DNA of 64,000 nt from Bordetella genomosp. 13 (GTDB lineage: Bacteria > Pseudomonadota > Gammaproteobacteria > Burkholderiales > Burkholderiaceae_B), in NCBI RefSeq assembly GCF_007679965.1, contig NZ_VEHL01000003.1:248001-312000 (forward strand). Direction: 5' to 3'. Under the pieces are notes generated by a model. It did not search any database. It saw nothing but the letters and a program-made list of their open reading frames with translations, and was not told where the DNA came from. Position numbers and translations under genes: made by a program. Positions 10,363 through 20,193 of the stretch are shown here, piece by piece; position 1 is the first letter of the stretch; every line of letters starts with the position of its first letter.

Positions 10363-11055
10363 ATGCAAGCCATCACCCCCGCGGCCGACAACGGCGATCC
10401 CGTAGGCCAGAACGGCACCTGGCGCGAGCCGATCTCGAAGGACGGCCTGCCCGAACTGGGCAAGGTCTACGAAGTGCCCGCGCGCCACGGCCGGGCGGTG
10501 CGGCTGGCCAAGGGCCAGGTGATCCGCATCATCAACACGCACGGCAGCCAGGTCTGCGACACCTGGGCCTTCAAGGCCGACGACCTGAACGAATTCATGT
10601 CGATGGAGCACGCCCGCGCGGTCATCGACCGCATCATTCCCAAGGCGGGAGACCCGCTGGCCACCAACCGCCGCCGGCCGATCATGACGCTGCTGGAGGA
10701 CACCTCGCCCGGCGTGCACGACACGTTGATGGCGGCCTGCGACGCCTATCGCTACCAGAACCTGGGCGTGGAGCACTATCACGACAACTGCGCGGACAAC
10801 ATGCGGCTGGCGCTGAAGGCCATCGGCCTGCGCGCGCGCGAAGTGCCGCAGCCGTTGAACCTCTGGATGAACATCCCCGTCGGCGCCGAGGGTGGCGTAG
10901 ACTGGCTGCCTCCGGTGTCCAAGGCGGGCGACCACGTGGACCTGCGCGCCGACATGGATTGCGTGGTGGTGATGTCCGCCTGCCCCCAGGACATCGTGCC
11001 GATCAATGACAACCGCCCCGTCGAGGTCCATTTCATGGTCATGGCGGGCGCATAA
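10363..11055 (+). CDS. DUF1989 (urea carboxylase-associated) family protein
   Basis: Starts at the ATG six bases after a perfect AAGGAG; an upstream ATG at 10345 lies before that ribosome site and was rejected. The 230 residues show the DUF1989 pattern: VRLAKGQVIRIINTHGSQVCDTWAF, a central DTLMAACDAYRYQNLG and conserved Cys residues in NCADNM and MSACPQDI, the last two likely metal or substrate ligands. Relatives occur beside urea amidolyase and allantoin or guanidine catabolism genes, where their role is still not firmly defined. The gene sits inside the operon between the amidohydrolase and the regulator. Confidence 0.85.
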   Translation: MQAITPAADNGDPVGQNGTWREPISKDGLPELGKVYEVPARHGRAVRLAKGQVIRIINTHGSQVCDTWAFKADDLNEFMSMEHARAVIDRIIPKAGDPLATNRRRPIMTLLEDTSPGVHDTLMAACDAYRYQNLGVEHYHDNCADNMRLALKAIGLRAREVPQPLNLWMNIPVGAEGGVDWLPPVSKAGDHVDLRADMDCVVVMSACPQDIVPINDNRPVEVHFMVMAGA

Positions 11056-11088
11056 GCGCCGGCCCGCCGCCGCCAACGCCTCGAACCC

Positions 11089-11700
11089 ATGGCAAAGAAG
11101 CACACCGATCCGGTCACTCCCTCCGACGACAACGCCGGCATGATCGCGCTGGGCCCCCGCCTGCGCCACGCCCGCATGGTGCATGGCCTGACGCTGAAGG
11201 CGCTGGCCCAGGCCGCCGAGTGCTCGGAGAGCCTGCTGTCGCGCGTCGAGCGCGGGCAGGCGATGCCTTCGCTGGCGACCCTGCACCGGCTGGCGCGCGC
11301 ACTGGACACCAACGTGGCCGAGCTGACGGTGGCGCAGGCGCTGCCGGCGTCGCCCGTCACGCGGGGCGGCCAGCGGCCGGTCATTTCCTTCACCGGCCGG
11401 GGGCGGCGCAAGAGCGGCGTCAAGCTCGAACGCGTCATCGTGCCCACGCGCGGCCAGTTGCTGCAGGCCGACATCCACGTGCTCGAACCCAAGGCCGAAA
11501 GCCTGGAGAAGATCGCGCATGCGGGCGAGGAAATGGGGTACGTCATCGAAGGCGAGTTCGAACTGCGCCTGGGCGACGAGGTGTACCGGCTGGCGGCCGG
11601 CGATTCCTTCTATTTCTCCAGCGACGTGCCGCACAGCTATCGCAATCCGGGCCTCGAGCCCACGCGCGTGCTGTGGGTGAACACGCCGGCGACCTTCTAG
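11089..11700 (+). CDS. XRE-cupin transcriptional regulator (PuuR-like)
   Basis: A 203-residue regulator with an N-terminal lambda-repressor-type HTH (about residues 20-78, LRHARMVHGLTLKALAQAAE then SLLSRVERGQAMPSLATLHRLARAL) and a C-terminal cupin (about 125-200, EEMGYVIEGEFELRLGDE, GDSFYFSSDVPHSYRN) expected to bind the effector. Such regulators usually control polyamine, amino acid or other nitrogen-compound catabolism. It is encoded in the operon, so autoregulation through the palindrome at 5867-5883 is a reasonable guess. A perfect 26-bp palindrome starts right after its stop codon. Confidence 0.9.
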   Translation: MAKKHTDPVTPSDDNAGMIALGPRLRHARMVHGLTLKALAQAAECSESLLSRVERGQAMPSLATLHRLARALDTNVAELTVAQALPASPVTRGGQRPVISFTGRGRRKSGVKLERVIVPTRGQLLQADIHVLEPKAESLEKIAHAGEEMGYVIEGEFELRLGDEVYRLAAGDSFYFSSDVPHSYRNPGLEPTRVLWVNTPATF

Positions 11701-11726
11701 GCGCGTGGCCGGCGCCGGCCACGCGC
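11701..11726. repeat. Perfect 26-bp palindrome between regulator and ureohydrolase
   Basis: The 13-bp arms GCGCGTGGCCGGC / GCCGGCCACGCGC meet with no spacer. It begins at the first base after the regulator's TAG and ends 10 bases before the ureohydrolase ATG. There is no T-run, so it is not a classical terminator. It could form a very stable RNA hairpin that reduces or sets expression of the last gene, or act as a protein site. Confidence 0.7.
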
Positions 11727-11736
11727 GGGACGACTC

Positions 11737-12669
11737 ATGGCTACCGATACTTCCATGCAGAAGCTGCCGCGCTACAGTGGCATTCCCACGTTCATGCGCG
11801 TGCCGATGGCGCACAGCCTGGACGAAATCGACATCGCCATCGCGGGCGTGCCCTTCGATGGCGGCGTCACCGCACGCAGCGGCGCGCGCCATGGCCCGCG
11901 CGAGATCCGCAACATGTCGTCGATGACGCGCGCGATCCATCACGTGACGCGCTTCAACCCCTTCGAGGCCTGCCGCGTCGGCGACGTGGGCGACGTGCCG
12001 TTCACCGACGTCTATCACCTGGAGCGTGCGCACGCCGACATCCGCCGCTTCTTCGAGCCGATCTATGCGGCGGGCAAGCGCACGCTGGTGGCGGGCGGGG
12101 ACCATTCCATCACGTTCCCGATCTTCCAGGCGATGGCGCCGCGTCAGCCGCTGGGCATGGTGCACATCGACGCCCATACCGATACCTGGGACGAGTTCCT
12201 GGGATCCAAGTTCAACCACGGATCGCCGTTTCGCCGGGCCGTCGAGGCCGGCCTGCTCGACCCGAAGCGCACCATACAGATCGGCATCCGCGGCGCGCAG
12301 AACTCCGACGAGGGATGGCGCTATTCGCTGGAAACCGGCATGCGCGTGGTGTTCATCGAGGAGTTCGACGCCCTGGGCGTGGCCGAGGTGGTGCGCGAGG
12401 CGTGGCGGGTGGTGGGGGAGGGGCCGGCCTATCTGTCGGTGGACGTGGACGGGCTGGACCCGGTGTATGCGCCGGGTACCGGCACGCCGGAGGTGGGCGG
12501 ACTGTCCACGCGGGAGGCCCTGAGCCTGCTGCGCGGCCTGGAAGGCATGGATTTCCGGGGCGCGGACGTGGTCGAGGTGGCGCCGCCCTACGATCCCAGC
12601 GGCAATACGGCATTGCTGGGCGCTACGCTGATGTACGAATGCCTGTGCCTGCTGGCGCGCCGTTATTAA
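11737..12669 (+). CDS. Agmatinase-type ureohydrolase
   Basis: A 310-residue arginase-superfamily enzyme that hydrolyses a guanidino group to urea plus an amine. All manganese ligand motifs are intact: GGDHSIT (His123), DAHTDTWD (Asp145, His147, Asp149) and DVDGLDP (Asp236, Asp238). It resembles agmatinase (SpeB) and guanidinobutyrase, which sequence alone does not separate. It is last in the operon after the XRE-cupin gene. Together with the amidohydrolase and DUF1989 protein it suggests breakdown of an imported guanidino or ureide compound with urea as product. Compare the second ureohydrolase at 35482-36498, which lacks the first His. Confidence 0.9.
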   Translation: MATDTSMQKLPRYSGIPTFMRVPMAHSLDEIDIAIAGVPFDGGVTARSGARHGPREIRNMSSMTRAIHHVTRFNPFEACRVGDVGDVPFTDVYHLERAHADIRRFFEPIYAAGKRTLVAGGDHSITFPIFQAMAPRQPLGMVHIDAHTDTWDEFLGSKFNHGSPFRRAVEAGLLDPKRTIQIGIRGAQNSDEGWRYSLETGMRVVFIEEFDALGVAEVVREAWRVVGEGPAYLSVDVDGLDPVYAPGTGTPEVGGLSTREALSLLRGLEGMDFRGADVVEVAPPYDPSGNTALLGATLMYECLCLLARRY

Positions 12670-12729
12670 CGCGCACGGCCGGCTTGGGAATAAAATCGGG
12701 GGTTTCCGCCTATGCACGCCGGAGCCGCC

Positions 12730-14196
12730 ATGAACGCCCGAATCCCCGAAGAAGCCCTGCCGCCCCTGAACCCGCAGACGTTGCAGGCCTTCGTCGACGA
12801 CATGTGGGACAGCCGCATCATCCCCGCGCTGACCGACTACATCGCCATTCCCGCCAAGAGCCCGGCCTTCGACGCCGACTGGGAAAAGAACGCCTACATC
12901 GACCGCGTGGTGCGCGACGCCGCCCAGTGGGTGGAATCGCAGAAGGTGCATGGCCTGACGCTGGAGATCATCCGGCTGCCGGGCCGCACGCCGGTCATCT
13001 TCTTCGATGCGCCGGCCACCCGTGCCGACAACGGCGACACCGTGCTGCTGTACGGCCACCTGGACAAGCAGCCCGAGTTCTCGGGCTGGCGCCACGACCT
13101 GGGCCCCTGGACGCCCAAGTACGAGGACGGCAAGCTGTACGGCCGAGGCGGCGCCGACGACGGCTACGCGGTGTATGCCTCGCTGACGGCCATCATGGCG
13201 CTGGACAAGCAGGGCGTGCCGCGCCCGCGCTGCGTGGGCATCATCGAGACCTGTGAGGAATCCGGCAGCTACGACCTGCTGCCCTACATCGACGCGCTGC
13301 GCGACCGCCTGGGCAACGTGGCGCTGGTGGTTTGCCTGGACTCGGGCGCGGGCAACTACGACCAGCTGTGGATGACCACGTCGCTGCGCGGCATGGTGTC
13401 GGGCACGCTGGAAGTGCAGGTGCTGGACGAGGGCGTGCACTCGGGCGACTCCAGCGGCGTGGTGCCGTCGTCGTTCCGCATCCTGCGCCACCTGCTGGAC
13501 CGCCTGGAAGACAGCTCCACCGGCCGCCTGCTGCCGCAAAGCCTGCACTGCGAGATTCCCGCCGACCGCATCGAGCAGGTGCACGCCACCGCGAAGATCC
13601 TGGGCGACGAGGTGTGGCGCCGTTTTCCCTGGAGCTGCGGCGCCGACGGCGGCTTCGTGCTGCCCATGACCACCGAGCCCGAGCAGGCGCTGCTGAACCG
13701 CACCTGGCGTCCCACGCTGTCGGTGACGGGCGCCGAAGGCCTGCCGCCGCTGTCGTCGGCCGGCAACGTGCTGCGCCCGCGCACCGCCTTCAAGCTGTCG
13801 CTGCGCCTGCCGCCGCTGATCGACGCCGTGGCCGCCGCGCAAGAGATCAAGACCCTGCTGGAAGACGATGCGCCGTACAACGCCAAGGTCATCTTCCATG
13901 CCAACGAAGGCGCCGCCACGGGCTGGAACGCGCCGACCTCGGCGCAGTGGCTGTCCAGCGCGCTGGACCGCGCCTCGCAGCAATACTACGGCGCGCCGTG
14001 CGGCTACATCGGGCAGGGCGGCACCATCCCGCTGATGAGCCTGCTGCAGAAGGGTTTTCCGAAAGCGCAGTTCATGGTGTGCGGCGTGCTGGGCCCGCGT
14101 TCGAACGCGCACGGCCCGAACGAGTTCCTGCACGTGCCCTACGGCAAGAAGCTGACCGCGGCCGTGGCGCAGACCATGGCGGCCATGCCGGGTTGA
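12730..14196 (+). CDS. M20-family metallopeptidase
   Basis: A 488-residue M20 dipeptidase/exopeptidase-like enzyme with two co-catalytic zinc ions. His in YGHLDKQPE, Asp in GRGGADDG, the catalytic/ligand Glu pair in ETCEESGS and Asp in CLDSGAG are visible, with the lid domain inserted at about residues 215-390. The start ATG follows GGAG by five bases; an ATG 18 bases upstream precedes that site and was not chosen. A TAAAAT hexamer at 12691-12696 could be a -10 element, so it may have its own promoter rather than belonging to the preceding operon. Confidence 0.88.
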   Translation: MNARIPEEALPPLNPQTLQAFVDDMWDSRIIPALTDYIAIPAKSPAFDADWEKNAYIDRVVRDAAQWVESQKVHGLTLEIIRLPGRTPVIFFDAPATRADNGDTVLLYGHLDKQPEFSGWRHDLGPWTPKYEDGKLYGRGGADDGYAVYASLTAIMALDKQGVPRPRCVGIIETCEESGSYDLLPYIDALRDRLGNVALVVCLDSGAGNYDQLWMTTSLRGMVSGTLEVQVLDEGVHSGDSSGVVPSSFRILRHLLDRLEDSSTGRLLPQSLHCEIPADRIEQVHATAKILGDEVWRRFPWSCGADGGFVLPMTTEPEQALLNRTWRPTLSVTGAEGLPPLSSAGNVLRPRTAFKLSLRLPPLIDAVAAAQEIKTLLEDDAPYNAKVIFHANEGAATGWNAPTSAQWLSSALDRASQQYYGAPCGYIGQGGTIPLMSLLQKGFPKAQFMVCGVLGPRSNAHGPNEFLHVPYGKKLTAAVAQTMAAMPG

Positions 14197-14229
14197 TGCC
14201 GTGACCCACCGCTGCACCAAGGAACCGGC

Positions 14230-14799
14230 ATGATCCTGCCTCCCGATGACCTGACCGCCCGCGAGGTGGCCGACGCCACGCGCCATTGGCTGGAGAAGGC
14301 CGTGATCGGCCTGAACCTGTGCCCCTTTGCCAAGGCGGTGTACGTGAAGGACCAGGTGCGCTACGCCGTCAGCGACGCCATCGATGCCGAGGGCGTGCTG
14401 ACCGACCTGGAAGACGAACTGCTGCGCCTGCATGAAGCCGACCCCGAGGCCATCGACACGACGTTGCTGATCTTGCCCGACGCGCTGGACGATTTCCTCG
14501 ACTTCAACGAATTCGAGGATTTATCCGACAGGCTGCTCAAGCGGATGCGGCTGGTGGGCTCCCTACAGGTGGCCACGTTCCACCCGCGGTTCCAGTTCGC
14601 CGAGACGGACCCGGACGACATCGAGAACTACACCAATCGCTCGCCGCATCCCATCCTGCACCTTTTGCGGGAAGACAGCGTCGAACGCGCGGTGGAAGCC
14701 TTTCCCGAGCCCGAAAGCATCTACGAGAAGAACATCGAGACGATGCAGCAGCTGGGGCTGGAGGGGTGGAAGAAATTGATGGCGGGGGGCGGCACGTAA
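14230..14799 (+). CDS. DUF1415 family protein
   Basis: A 189-residue cytosolic protein matching the DUF1415 family. The hallmark is VIGLNLCPFAKAV near the N-terminus (Cys at about residue 31), followed by an acidic helical region (LPDALDDFLDFNEFEDLSDRL) and HPRFQFAETDPDDIENYTNRSPHP in the C-terminal half. Function is unknown; the family is widespread in proteobacteria. It lies 33 bases downstream of the M20 peptidase with its own weak ribosome site and may be co-transcribed. Confidence 0.85.
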   Translation: MILPPDDLTAREVADATRHWLEKAVIGLNLCPFAKAVYVKDQVRYAVSDAIDAEGVLTDLEDELLRLHEADPEAIDTTLLILPDALDDFLDFNEFEDLSDRLLKRMRLVGSLQVATFHPRFQFAETDPDDIENYTNRSPHPILHLLREDSVERAVEAFPEPESIYEKNIETMQQLGLEGWKKLMAGGGT

Positions 14800-14838
14800 G
14801 CCGGACGGTGGGTGGCGCCCTCCGCCATCCCGCCGTGG

Positions 14839-15348
14839 TCAGACGAAGGACTTGACGACCAGCGCGATGACGCCCGCGGTCAGCGTGCCCAGGATCCAGC
14901 GCATCGTGCCCAGCTCGCCGCGAAGATCGGCGGACAGGGTTTTCATCTCGCCACGCAATTCTGTGGAGACCTGCTTCATTTCTCCGCGCAGATCCTTGCC
15001 GAGTTGGGTCATCTCTGCGCGCAACTCCTTGCCGAGTTGGGTCATTTCTCCGCGCAACTCCGTAGAGAGTTGCTTCATTTCCGCTCGCAGCTCCGTGGAA
15101 AGTTGCTTCATTTCTCCACGTAGCTGGGTAGCTGATTGCGCCGTTTCGCCACGCAACTCCGTGCCCTGTTGCCGGATTTCGGCGCGAAGTGTGGTCGTTG
15201 CCCGTTCCAGGTCGTTCTTGGACGGTAAGTCCTGCATGGCAGTCTCCATGGCTTGCGCAAGGGCGTCTGTCTGCGCTTGCGCCTGGGCGTCGCTTGCGCC
15301 GGCTTGGATAAGGCGGCTCGAGTACTGCAGCGTGTCAAAGGCTGGCAT
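14839..15348 (-). CDS. DUF1640-like coiled-coil protein built from 11-residue repeats
   Basis: Starting at MPAFDTLQYSSRLIQAGAS, which fits the DUF1640 N-terminus, the protein has 169 residues; the frame is also open to an ATG at 15402. After a short N-terminal domain the middle is a run of about eight near-identical 11-residue units of the type ELRGEMKQLST, predicting a long rod-like helix with hendecad (right-handed) coiled-coil periodicity. It ends in one hydrophobic anchor (ILGTLTAGVIALVVKSFV). It is a divergent relative of the protein at 3951-4343. The repeat number may vary between strains. Function is unknown. Confidence 0.75.
   Translation of the reverse strand: MPAFDTLQYSSRLIQAGASDAQAQAQTDALAQAMETAMQDLPSKNDLERATTTLRAEIRQQGTELRGETAQSATQLRGEMKQLSTELRAEMKQLSTELRGEMTQLGKELRAEMTQLGKDLRGEMKQVSTELRGEMKTLSADLRGELGTMRWILGTLTAGVIALVVKSFV
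14941..15190 (-). repeat. 33-bp coding tandem repeats (hendecad coiled coil)
   Basis: Roughly eight imperfect 33-bp units, each recognisable on the + strand by TTCATTTCTCCGCGCAACTC and variants. The unit length is a multiple of three and encodes 11 residues, so copy changes would keep the frame. Units near the middle are most alike and outer ones are more diverged. Confidence 0.8.
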
Positions 15349-15595
15349 GGCTTGGCGCACGGCGGGTCCTGGAAAGAGACGATGCGATGTACTGATCAGC
15401 ATATCCAGCAGACCTGGGCCTGTCAGCGACCCCGGGACACATTCGCGACACCATTCCTGATCAAGAGAAAGGGGTGGTCAGCATCCCGGCGACGTAAGGC
15501 TAACGCCGTCCTGATGCCTGTCGTCCTCGTTCCGCTGCATTTCGGACTCTTGTACGGCCCATGTCGGACCGAAGCACATCCTGTACGCGCCGCAC

Positions 15596-16444
15596 TCAGC
15601 CAGCCGTCTCCACCCGCGGCACGAAGAACCGGTCCCGCAGCTCCTGCAGCCCTATCCGGTCCAGGATCTCGGCCAGCCGCTCGGCCGGCTTGCGGCGCGG
15701 GCGGTCCTTGTACTGGGCCACGATCAGTTCGTTCTTCATCGAGTGTTCCCAGCCCACCAGCTCGGTCACGGTGACCTGGTAGCCGTGCGCTTCCAGTTGC
15801 AGGCAGCGCAGCACGTTGGTGATCTGGCTGCCGAACTCGCGCGTGTGCAGCGGATGGCGCCACATCTCGGCCAGCGGGTCGGCCAGCGCCGCCTGCTTGT
15901 GCCGGCGCAGCACGCCGGCCACTTCGGCCTGGCAGCAGGGCACCACCACGATGTGGCGGGCGCGCTTCTTCAAGGCGAAGCGCAGCGCGTCGTCGGTGGC
16001 CGTGTCGCAGGCGTGCAGGGCGGTCACCACGTCCACCGTGGCGGGCAGGGCCTTCGACTCGATCGAATCCGCCACCGACAGGTTCAGGAACGACATGCCC
16101 TTGCCGAAACCCAGCCGGTCGGCCAGCTCGCGCGAGCGCTGCACCAGCTCGTCGCGCGTCTCGATGCCGTAGATGTGCGAGGCGTCGTGCAGATCCTTGA
16201 AGAACAGGTCGTACAGGATGAAGCCCAGATACGACTTGCCCGCGCCATGGTCGACCAGGCTGACCGTGCCCTGGCTGTCCTTCACGTCTTTCAGCAGGGG
16301 CTCGATGAACTGGAACAGATGGTAGACCTGCTTCAGCTTGCGGCGGCTGTCCTGGTTCATCTTGCCGTCGCGCGTCAGGATGTGCAGGGCCTTCAGCAGT
16401 TCGATGGACTGGCCGGGGCGGATTTCGTGGGTATTGGAGGACAT
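15596..16444 (-). CDS. Class I SAM-dependent methyltransferase
   Basis: From MSSNTHEIRPG the protein has 282 residues; the frame continues upstream without conserved sequence. Motif I is degenerate but clear (VSLVDHGAGKSYLGF), followed by IYGIETRDELV for the acidic residue and VVTALHACDTATDDAL as motif IV, with HIVVVPCCQ after it. This pattern fits the methyltransferase domain with an AChACD-type motif found in tRNA or small-molecule methyltransferase-like proteins (Pfam Methyltransf_32). The substrate is unknown. It is divergent from guaB. Confidence 0.8.
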   Translation of the reverse strand: MSSNTHEIRPGQSIELLKALHILTRDGKMNQDSRRKLKQVYHLFQFIEPLLKDVKDSQGTVSLVDHGAGKSYLGFILYDLFFKDLHDASHIYGIETRDELVQRSRELADRLGFGKGMSFLNLSVADSIESKALPATVDVVTALHACDTATDDALRFALKKRARHIVVVPCCQAEVAGVLRRHKQAALADPLAEMWRHPLHTREFGSQITNVLRCLQLEAHGYQVTVTELVGWEHSMKNELIVAQYKDRPRRKPAERLAEILDRIGLQELRDRFFVPRVETAG

Positions 16445-16477
16445 CTGGAAAAAAGCGGGTGCCAGGCCGGCGCCTAA

Positions 16478-18124
<1,647 letters not shown>

Positions 18125-18151
18125 TCCCGGTCTATCCTTACGCAATACCCA

Positions 18152-18184
18152 CGCACCGGCAGGACACCCGTTCTGGCCGGTGCG
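18152..18184 (+). terminator. Stem-loop between guaB and guaA
   Basis: Perfect 9-bp arms CGCACCGGC (18152-18160) and GCCGGTGCG (18176-18184), with further pairing inside (AGGAC with GTTCT). No proper T-run follows, so it is more likely a partial terminator or mRNA-processing hairpin that adjusts the guaB:guaA ratio than a full stop. It ends 26 bases before the guaA ATG. Confidence 0.55.
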
Positions 18185-18210
18185 CTTCATTTACATCCGG
18201 CAGAGTCACC

Positions 18211-19803
18211 ATGCACCAGCGCATTCTCATCCTGGACTACGGTTCGCAAGTCACCCAGCTGATCGCCCGTCGCGTACGCGAGGCCGGCGTCTATTCCGAG
18301 ATCCATCCCGGCGACGTGGACGACGCCTTCGTGCGCGCTCAGAAGGAAGCCGGCGTGCGCGGTGTCATCCTGTCGGGCAGCCATGCCTCAGCCTACGACG
18401 AAGGCTCGCTGCGCGTGCCCGCCGCCGTGTTCGAGCTGGGCGTGCCCGTGCTGGGCATCTGCTACGGCATGCAGTCCATGGCGCACCAGCTGGGCGGCAA
18501 GGTCAGCTACTCCGACCACCGCGAATTCGGCTACGCCGAAGTGCGCGCCCAGGGCCACACCAAGCTGCTGGAAGGCCTGGCCGACTTCACCACGCCCGAA
18601 GGCCACGGCATGCTGAAAGTCTGGATGAGCCACGGCGACAAGGTCACCGAACTGCCGCCTGGCTTCAAGCTGATGGCCTCCACGCCGTCCTGCCCCATCG
18701 CCGGCATGGCCGACGAAGACCGCGGCTTCTACGCCGTGCAGTTCCACCCCGAAGTCACGCACACGGTTCAGGGCAAGGCCATGCTGGGCCGCTTCGTCAA
18801 CGAGATCTGCGGCTGCGCCGGCGACTGGAACATGCCCGACTACGTCGAGGAAGCCGTCGCCCGCATCCGCGAGCAGGTCGGCACCGACGAGGTCATCCTG
18901 GGCCTGTCCGGCGGCGTGGATTCGTCCGTGGCCGCCGCGCTGATCCACAAGGCCATCGGCGACCAGCTCACCTGCGTCTTCGTCGACCACGGCCTCTTGC
19001 GTCTGGACGAAGGCAAGCAGGTCATGCAGACCTTCGCCGAGAACATGGGCGTGAAGATCATCCACGTCGACGCCACCGACCAATTCATGGGCAAGCTGGC
19101 CGGCCAGGCCGACCCCGAGGCCAAGCGCAAGATCATCGGCCGCGAGTTCGTCGAAGTCTTCCAGGAACAAGCCGGCAAGCTGAAGAGCGCCAAGTGGCTG
19201 GCCCAGGGCACCATCTATCCCGACGTCATCGAATCCGCCGGCGCCAAGACGGGCAAGGCCACCTCGATCAAGTCGCACCACAACGTGGGCGGCCTGCCCG
19301 ACACGCTGAACCTGCAGCTGCTGGAGCCCCTGCGCGAACTGTTCAAGGACGAAGTCCGCGAACTGGGCGTGGCGCTGGGCCTGCCGCCGGCCATGGTGTA
19401 TCGCCATCCGTTCCCGGGTCCCGGCCTGGGCGTGCGCATCCTGGGTGAAGTGAAGAAGGAGTTCGCCGACCTGCTGCGCCGCGCGGATGCGATCTTCATC
19501 GAAGAGTTGCGCAGCACCATCGACGAGATCAGCGGCAAGAGCTGGTACGACATGACGTCGCAGGCGTTCGCCGTGTTCCTGCCGGTGAAGTCGGTGGGCG
19601 TGATGGGGGATGGGCGGACGTATGAGTACGTCGTGGCACTGCGTGCGGTGCAGACGTTTGACTTCATGACGGCCGATTGGGCGCCGTTGCCTCATGCGTT
19701 GCTGGCTCGGGTGTCTTCGCGGATCATCAATGAGGTGCGGGGGATCAATCGGGTGGTTTATGACGTGAGCAGCAAGCCGCCTGCGACGATTGAGTGGGAG
19801 TGA
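18211..19803 (+). CDS. guaA: GMP synthase (glutamine-hydrolysing)
   Basis: Converts XMP to GMP with ATP and glutamine. The 530-residue protein has an N-terminal class I glutamine amidotransferase (Cys84 in GICYGMQ, His and Glu in FHPEVTHT), a PP-loop ATP pyrophosphatase (SGGVDSSV near residue 232) and the C-terminal dimerisation domain ending in KPPATIEWE. It is full length. The last 200 bases use many more G- and T-ending codons than the rest of the gene. Direct-repeat-like sequence at its 3' end marks the left edge of an accessory island, consistent with guaA being the integration target. Confidence 0.98.
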   Translation: MHQRILILDYGSQVTQLIARRVREAGVYSEIHPGDVDDAFVRAQKEAGVRGVILSGSHASAYDEGSLRVPAAVFELGVPVLGICYGMQSMAHQLGGKVSYSDHREFGYAEVRAQGHTKLLEGLADFTTPEGHGMLKVWMSHGDKVTELPPGFKLMASTPSCPIAGMADEDRGFYAVQFHPEVTHTVQGKAMLGRFVNEICGCAGDWNMPDYVEEAVARIREQVGTDEVILGLSGGVDSSVAAALIHKAIGDQLTCVFVDHGLLRLDEGKQVMQTFAENMGVKIIHVDATDQFMGKLAGQADPEAKRKIIGREFVEVFQEQAGKLKSAKWLAQGTIYPDVIESAGAKTGKATSIKSHHNVGGLPDTLNLQLLEPLRELFKDEVRELGVALGLPPAMVYRHPFPGPGLGVRILGEVKKEFADLLRRADAIFIEELRSTIDEISGKSWYDMTSQAFAVFLPVKSVGVMGDGRTYEYVVALRAVQTFDFMTADWAPLPHALLARVSSRIINEVRGINRVVYDVSSKPPATIEWE

Positions 19804-19856
19804 TCCCAGCTCAGTTAGCAAGGTAGAACAAAGGCGCTTCGGCGCCTTTTGTTTTT
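19792..19856 (+). other. Left island boundary (attL-like), overlapping the guaA 3' end
   Basis: The last codons of guaA, the stop and the terminator (GAGTGGGAGTGATCC through the TTCG-loop hairpin) resemble the segment at 29493-29558: GAGTGGG, TGATCC, GCTCA, GGTAGAA and the complete hairpin appear in the same order. The two copies flank a 9.7-kb segment of foreign character. They are imperfect, roughly three quarters identical by eye, so this is a candidate attachment site rather than a proven one. No integrase gene remains in the segment. Confidence 0.5.
19830..19856 (+). terminator. Rho-independent terminator of the gua operon
   Basis: An 8-bp perfect stem AAAGGCGC/GCGCCTTT closed by a TTCG tetraloop and followed by TGTTTTT. 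This is a textbook intrinsic terminator 26 bases after the guaA stop. Confidence 0.92.
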
Positions 19857-20020
19857 GGGTAATCGGATGGACTTGCTGGCCCGTTTCCCACGCGAGAGCC
19901 GATGCGGCAGAGAGCGGTAGCGCCACCGTTGCTCGAAGCCTGCGTGCCGCGGGCGAGCGGTTGTGTTCGCGATGGGAGGCTGTTCGAGGGTGGGGGGGGG
20001 GCGGGCGTTGTCTGGGGATT
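19857..20020. other. Non-coding scar left of the trb remnants, with a G10 tract
   Basis: No reading frame here resembles a protein. It contains a run of ten G (19992-20001). It looks like decayed mobile-element DNA between the guaA terminator and the truncated trbG tail. Confidence 0.5.
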
Positions 20021-20191
20021 TCGCCGCTGTTCGTAATCGCTGCGCAGGCCGACGGGCAACTGGTGAACTACTGCTTCTGCCTGCAGCACTACATGGTCGA
20101 TCGGCCGTTCGGTGCGGCTGAACTTCCCCTGGGCGGGGACGGGGGTGACGTGGTGCGCATCGAGCGCACGGATGGCACGCGGAGGAAGTGA
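20021..20191 (+). pseudogene. trbG: trbG remnant: C-terminal fragment of conjugal transfer protein TrbG
   Basis: About 57 codons ending in TGA that read SPLFVIAAQADGQLVNY..., YMVDRPFGAAELPLG and VVRIERTDG. This matches the end of TrbG/VirB9-type outer-membrane proteins of mating-pair formation, where a VNYR...YYVVDRLF.AAELRLG pattern is usual. The rest of the gene is missing, and the upstream frame runs back into the guaA terminator without trbG sequence. Its stop overlaps the ribosome site of trbI, as in intact trb operons. Identification is from memory of the family pattern. Confidence 0.6.
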
Positions 20192-20193
20192 CC

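Noticed and set aside
8935-14433. A 1832-codon open frame on the minus strand
   Set aside because: It lies fully antisense to well-supported genes of the nitrogen operon and M20 peptidase; its His/Arg/Gln-rich translation is typical of shadow frames in C-ending-codon, GC-rich DNA.
14941-15190. Regular 33-bp repeats as a CRISPR array
   Set aside because: There are no spacers; the units are contiguous, in frame and encode a coiled coil, and no cas genes are present.
19992-20001. G10 tract as a phase-variation switch
   Set aside because: It lies in decayed DNA with no intact gene or promoter downstream whose expression it could switch.
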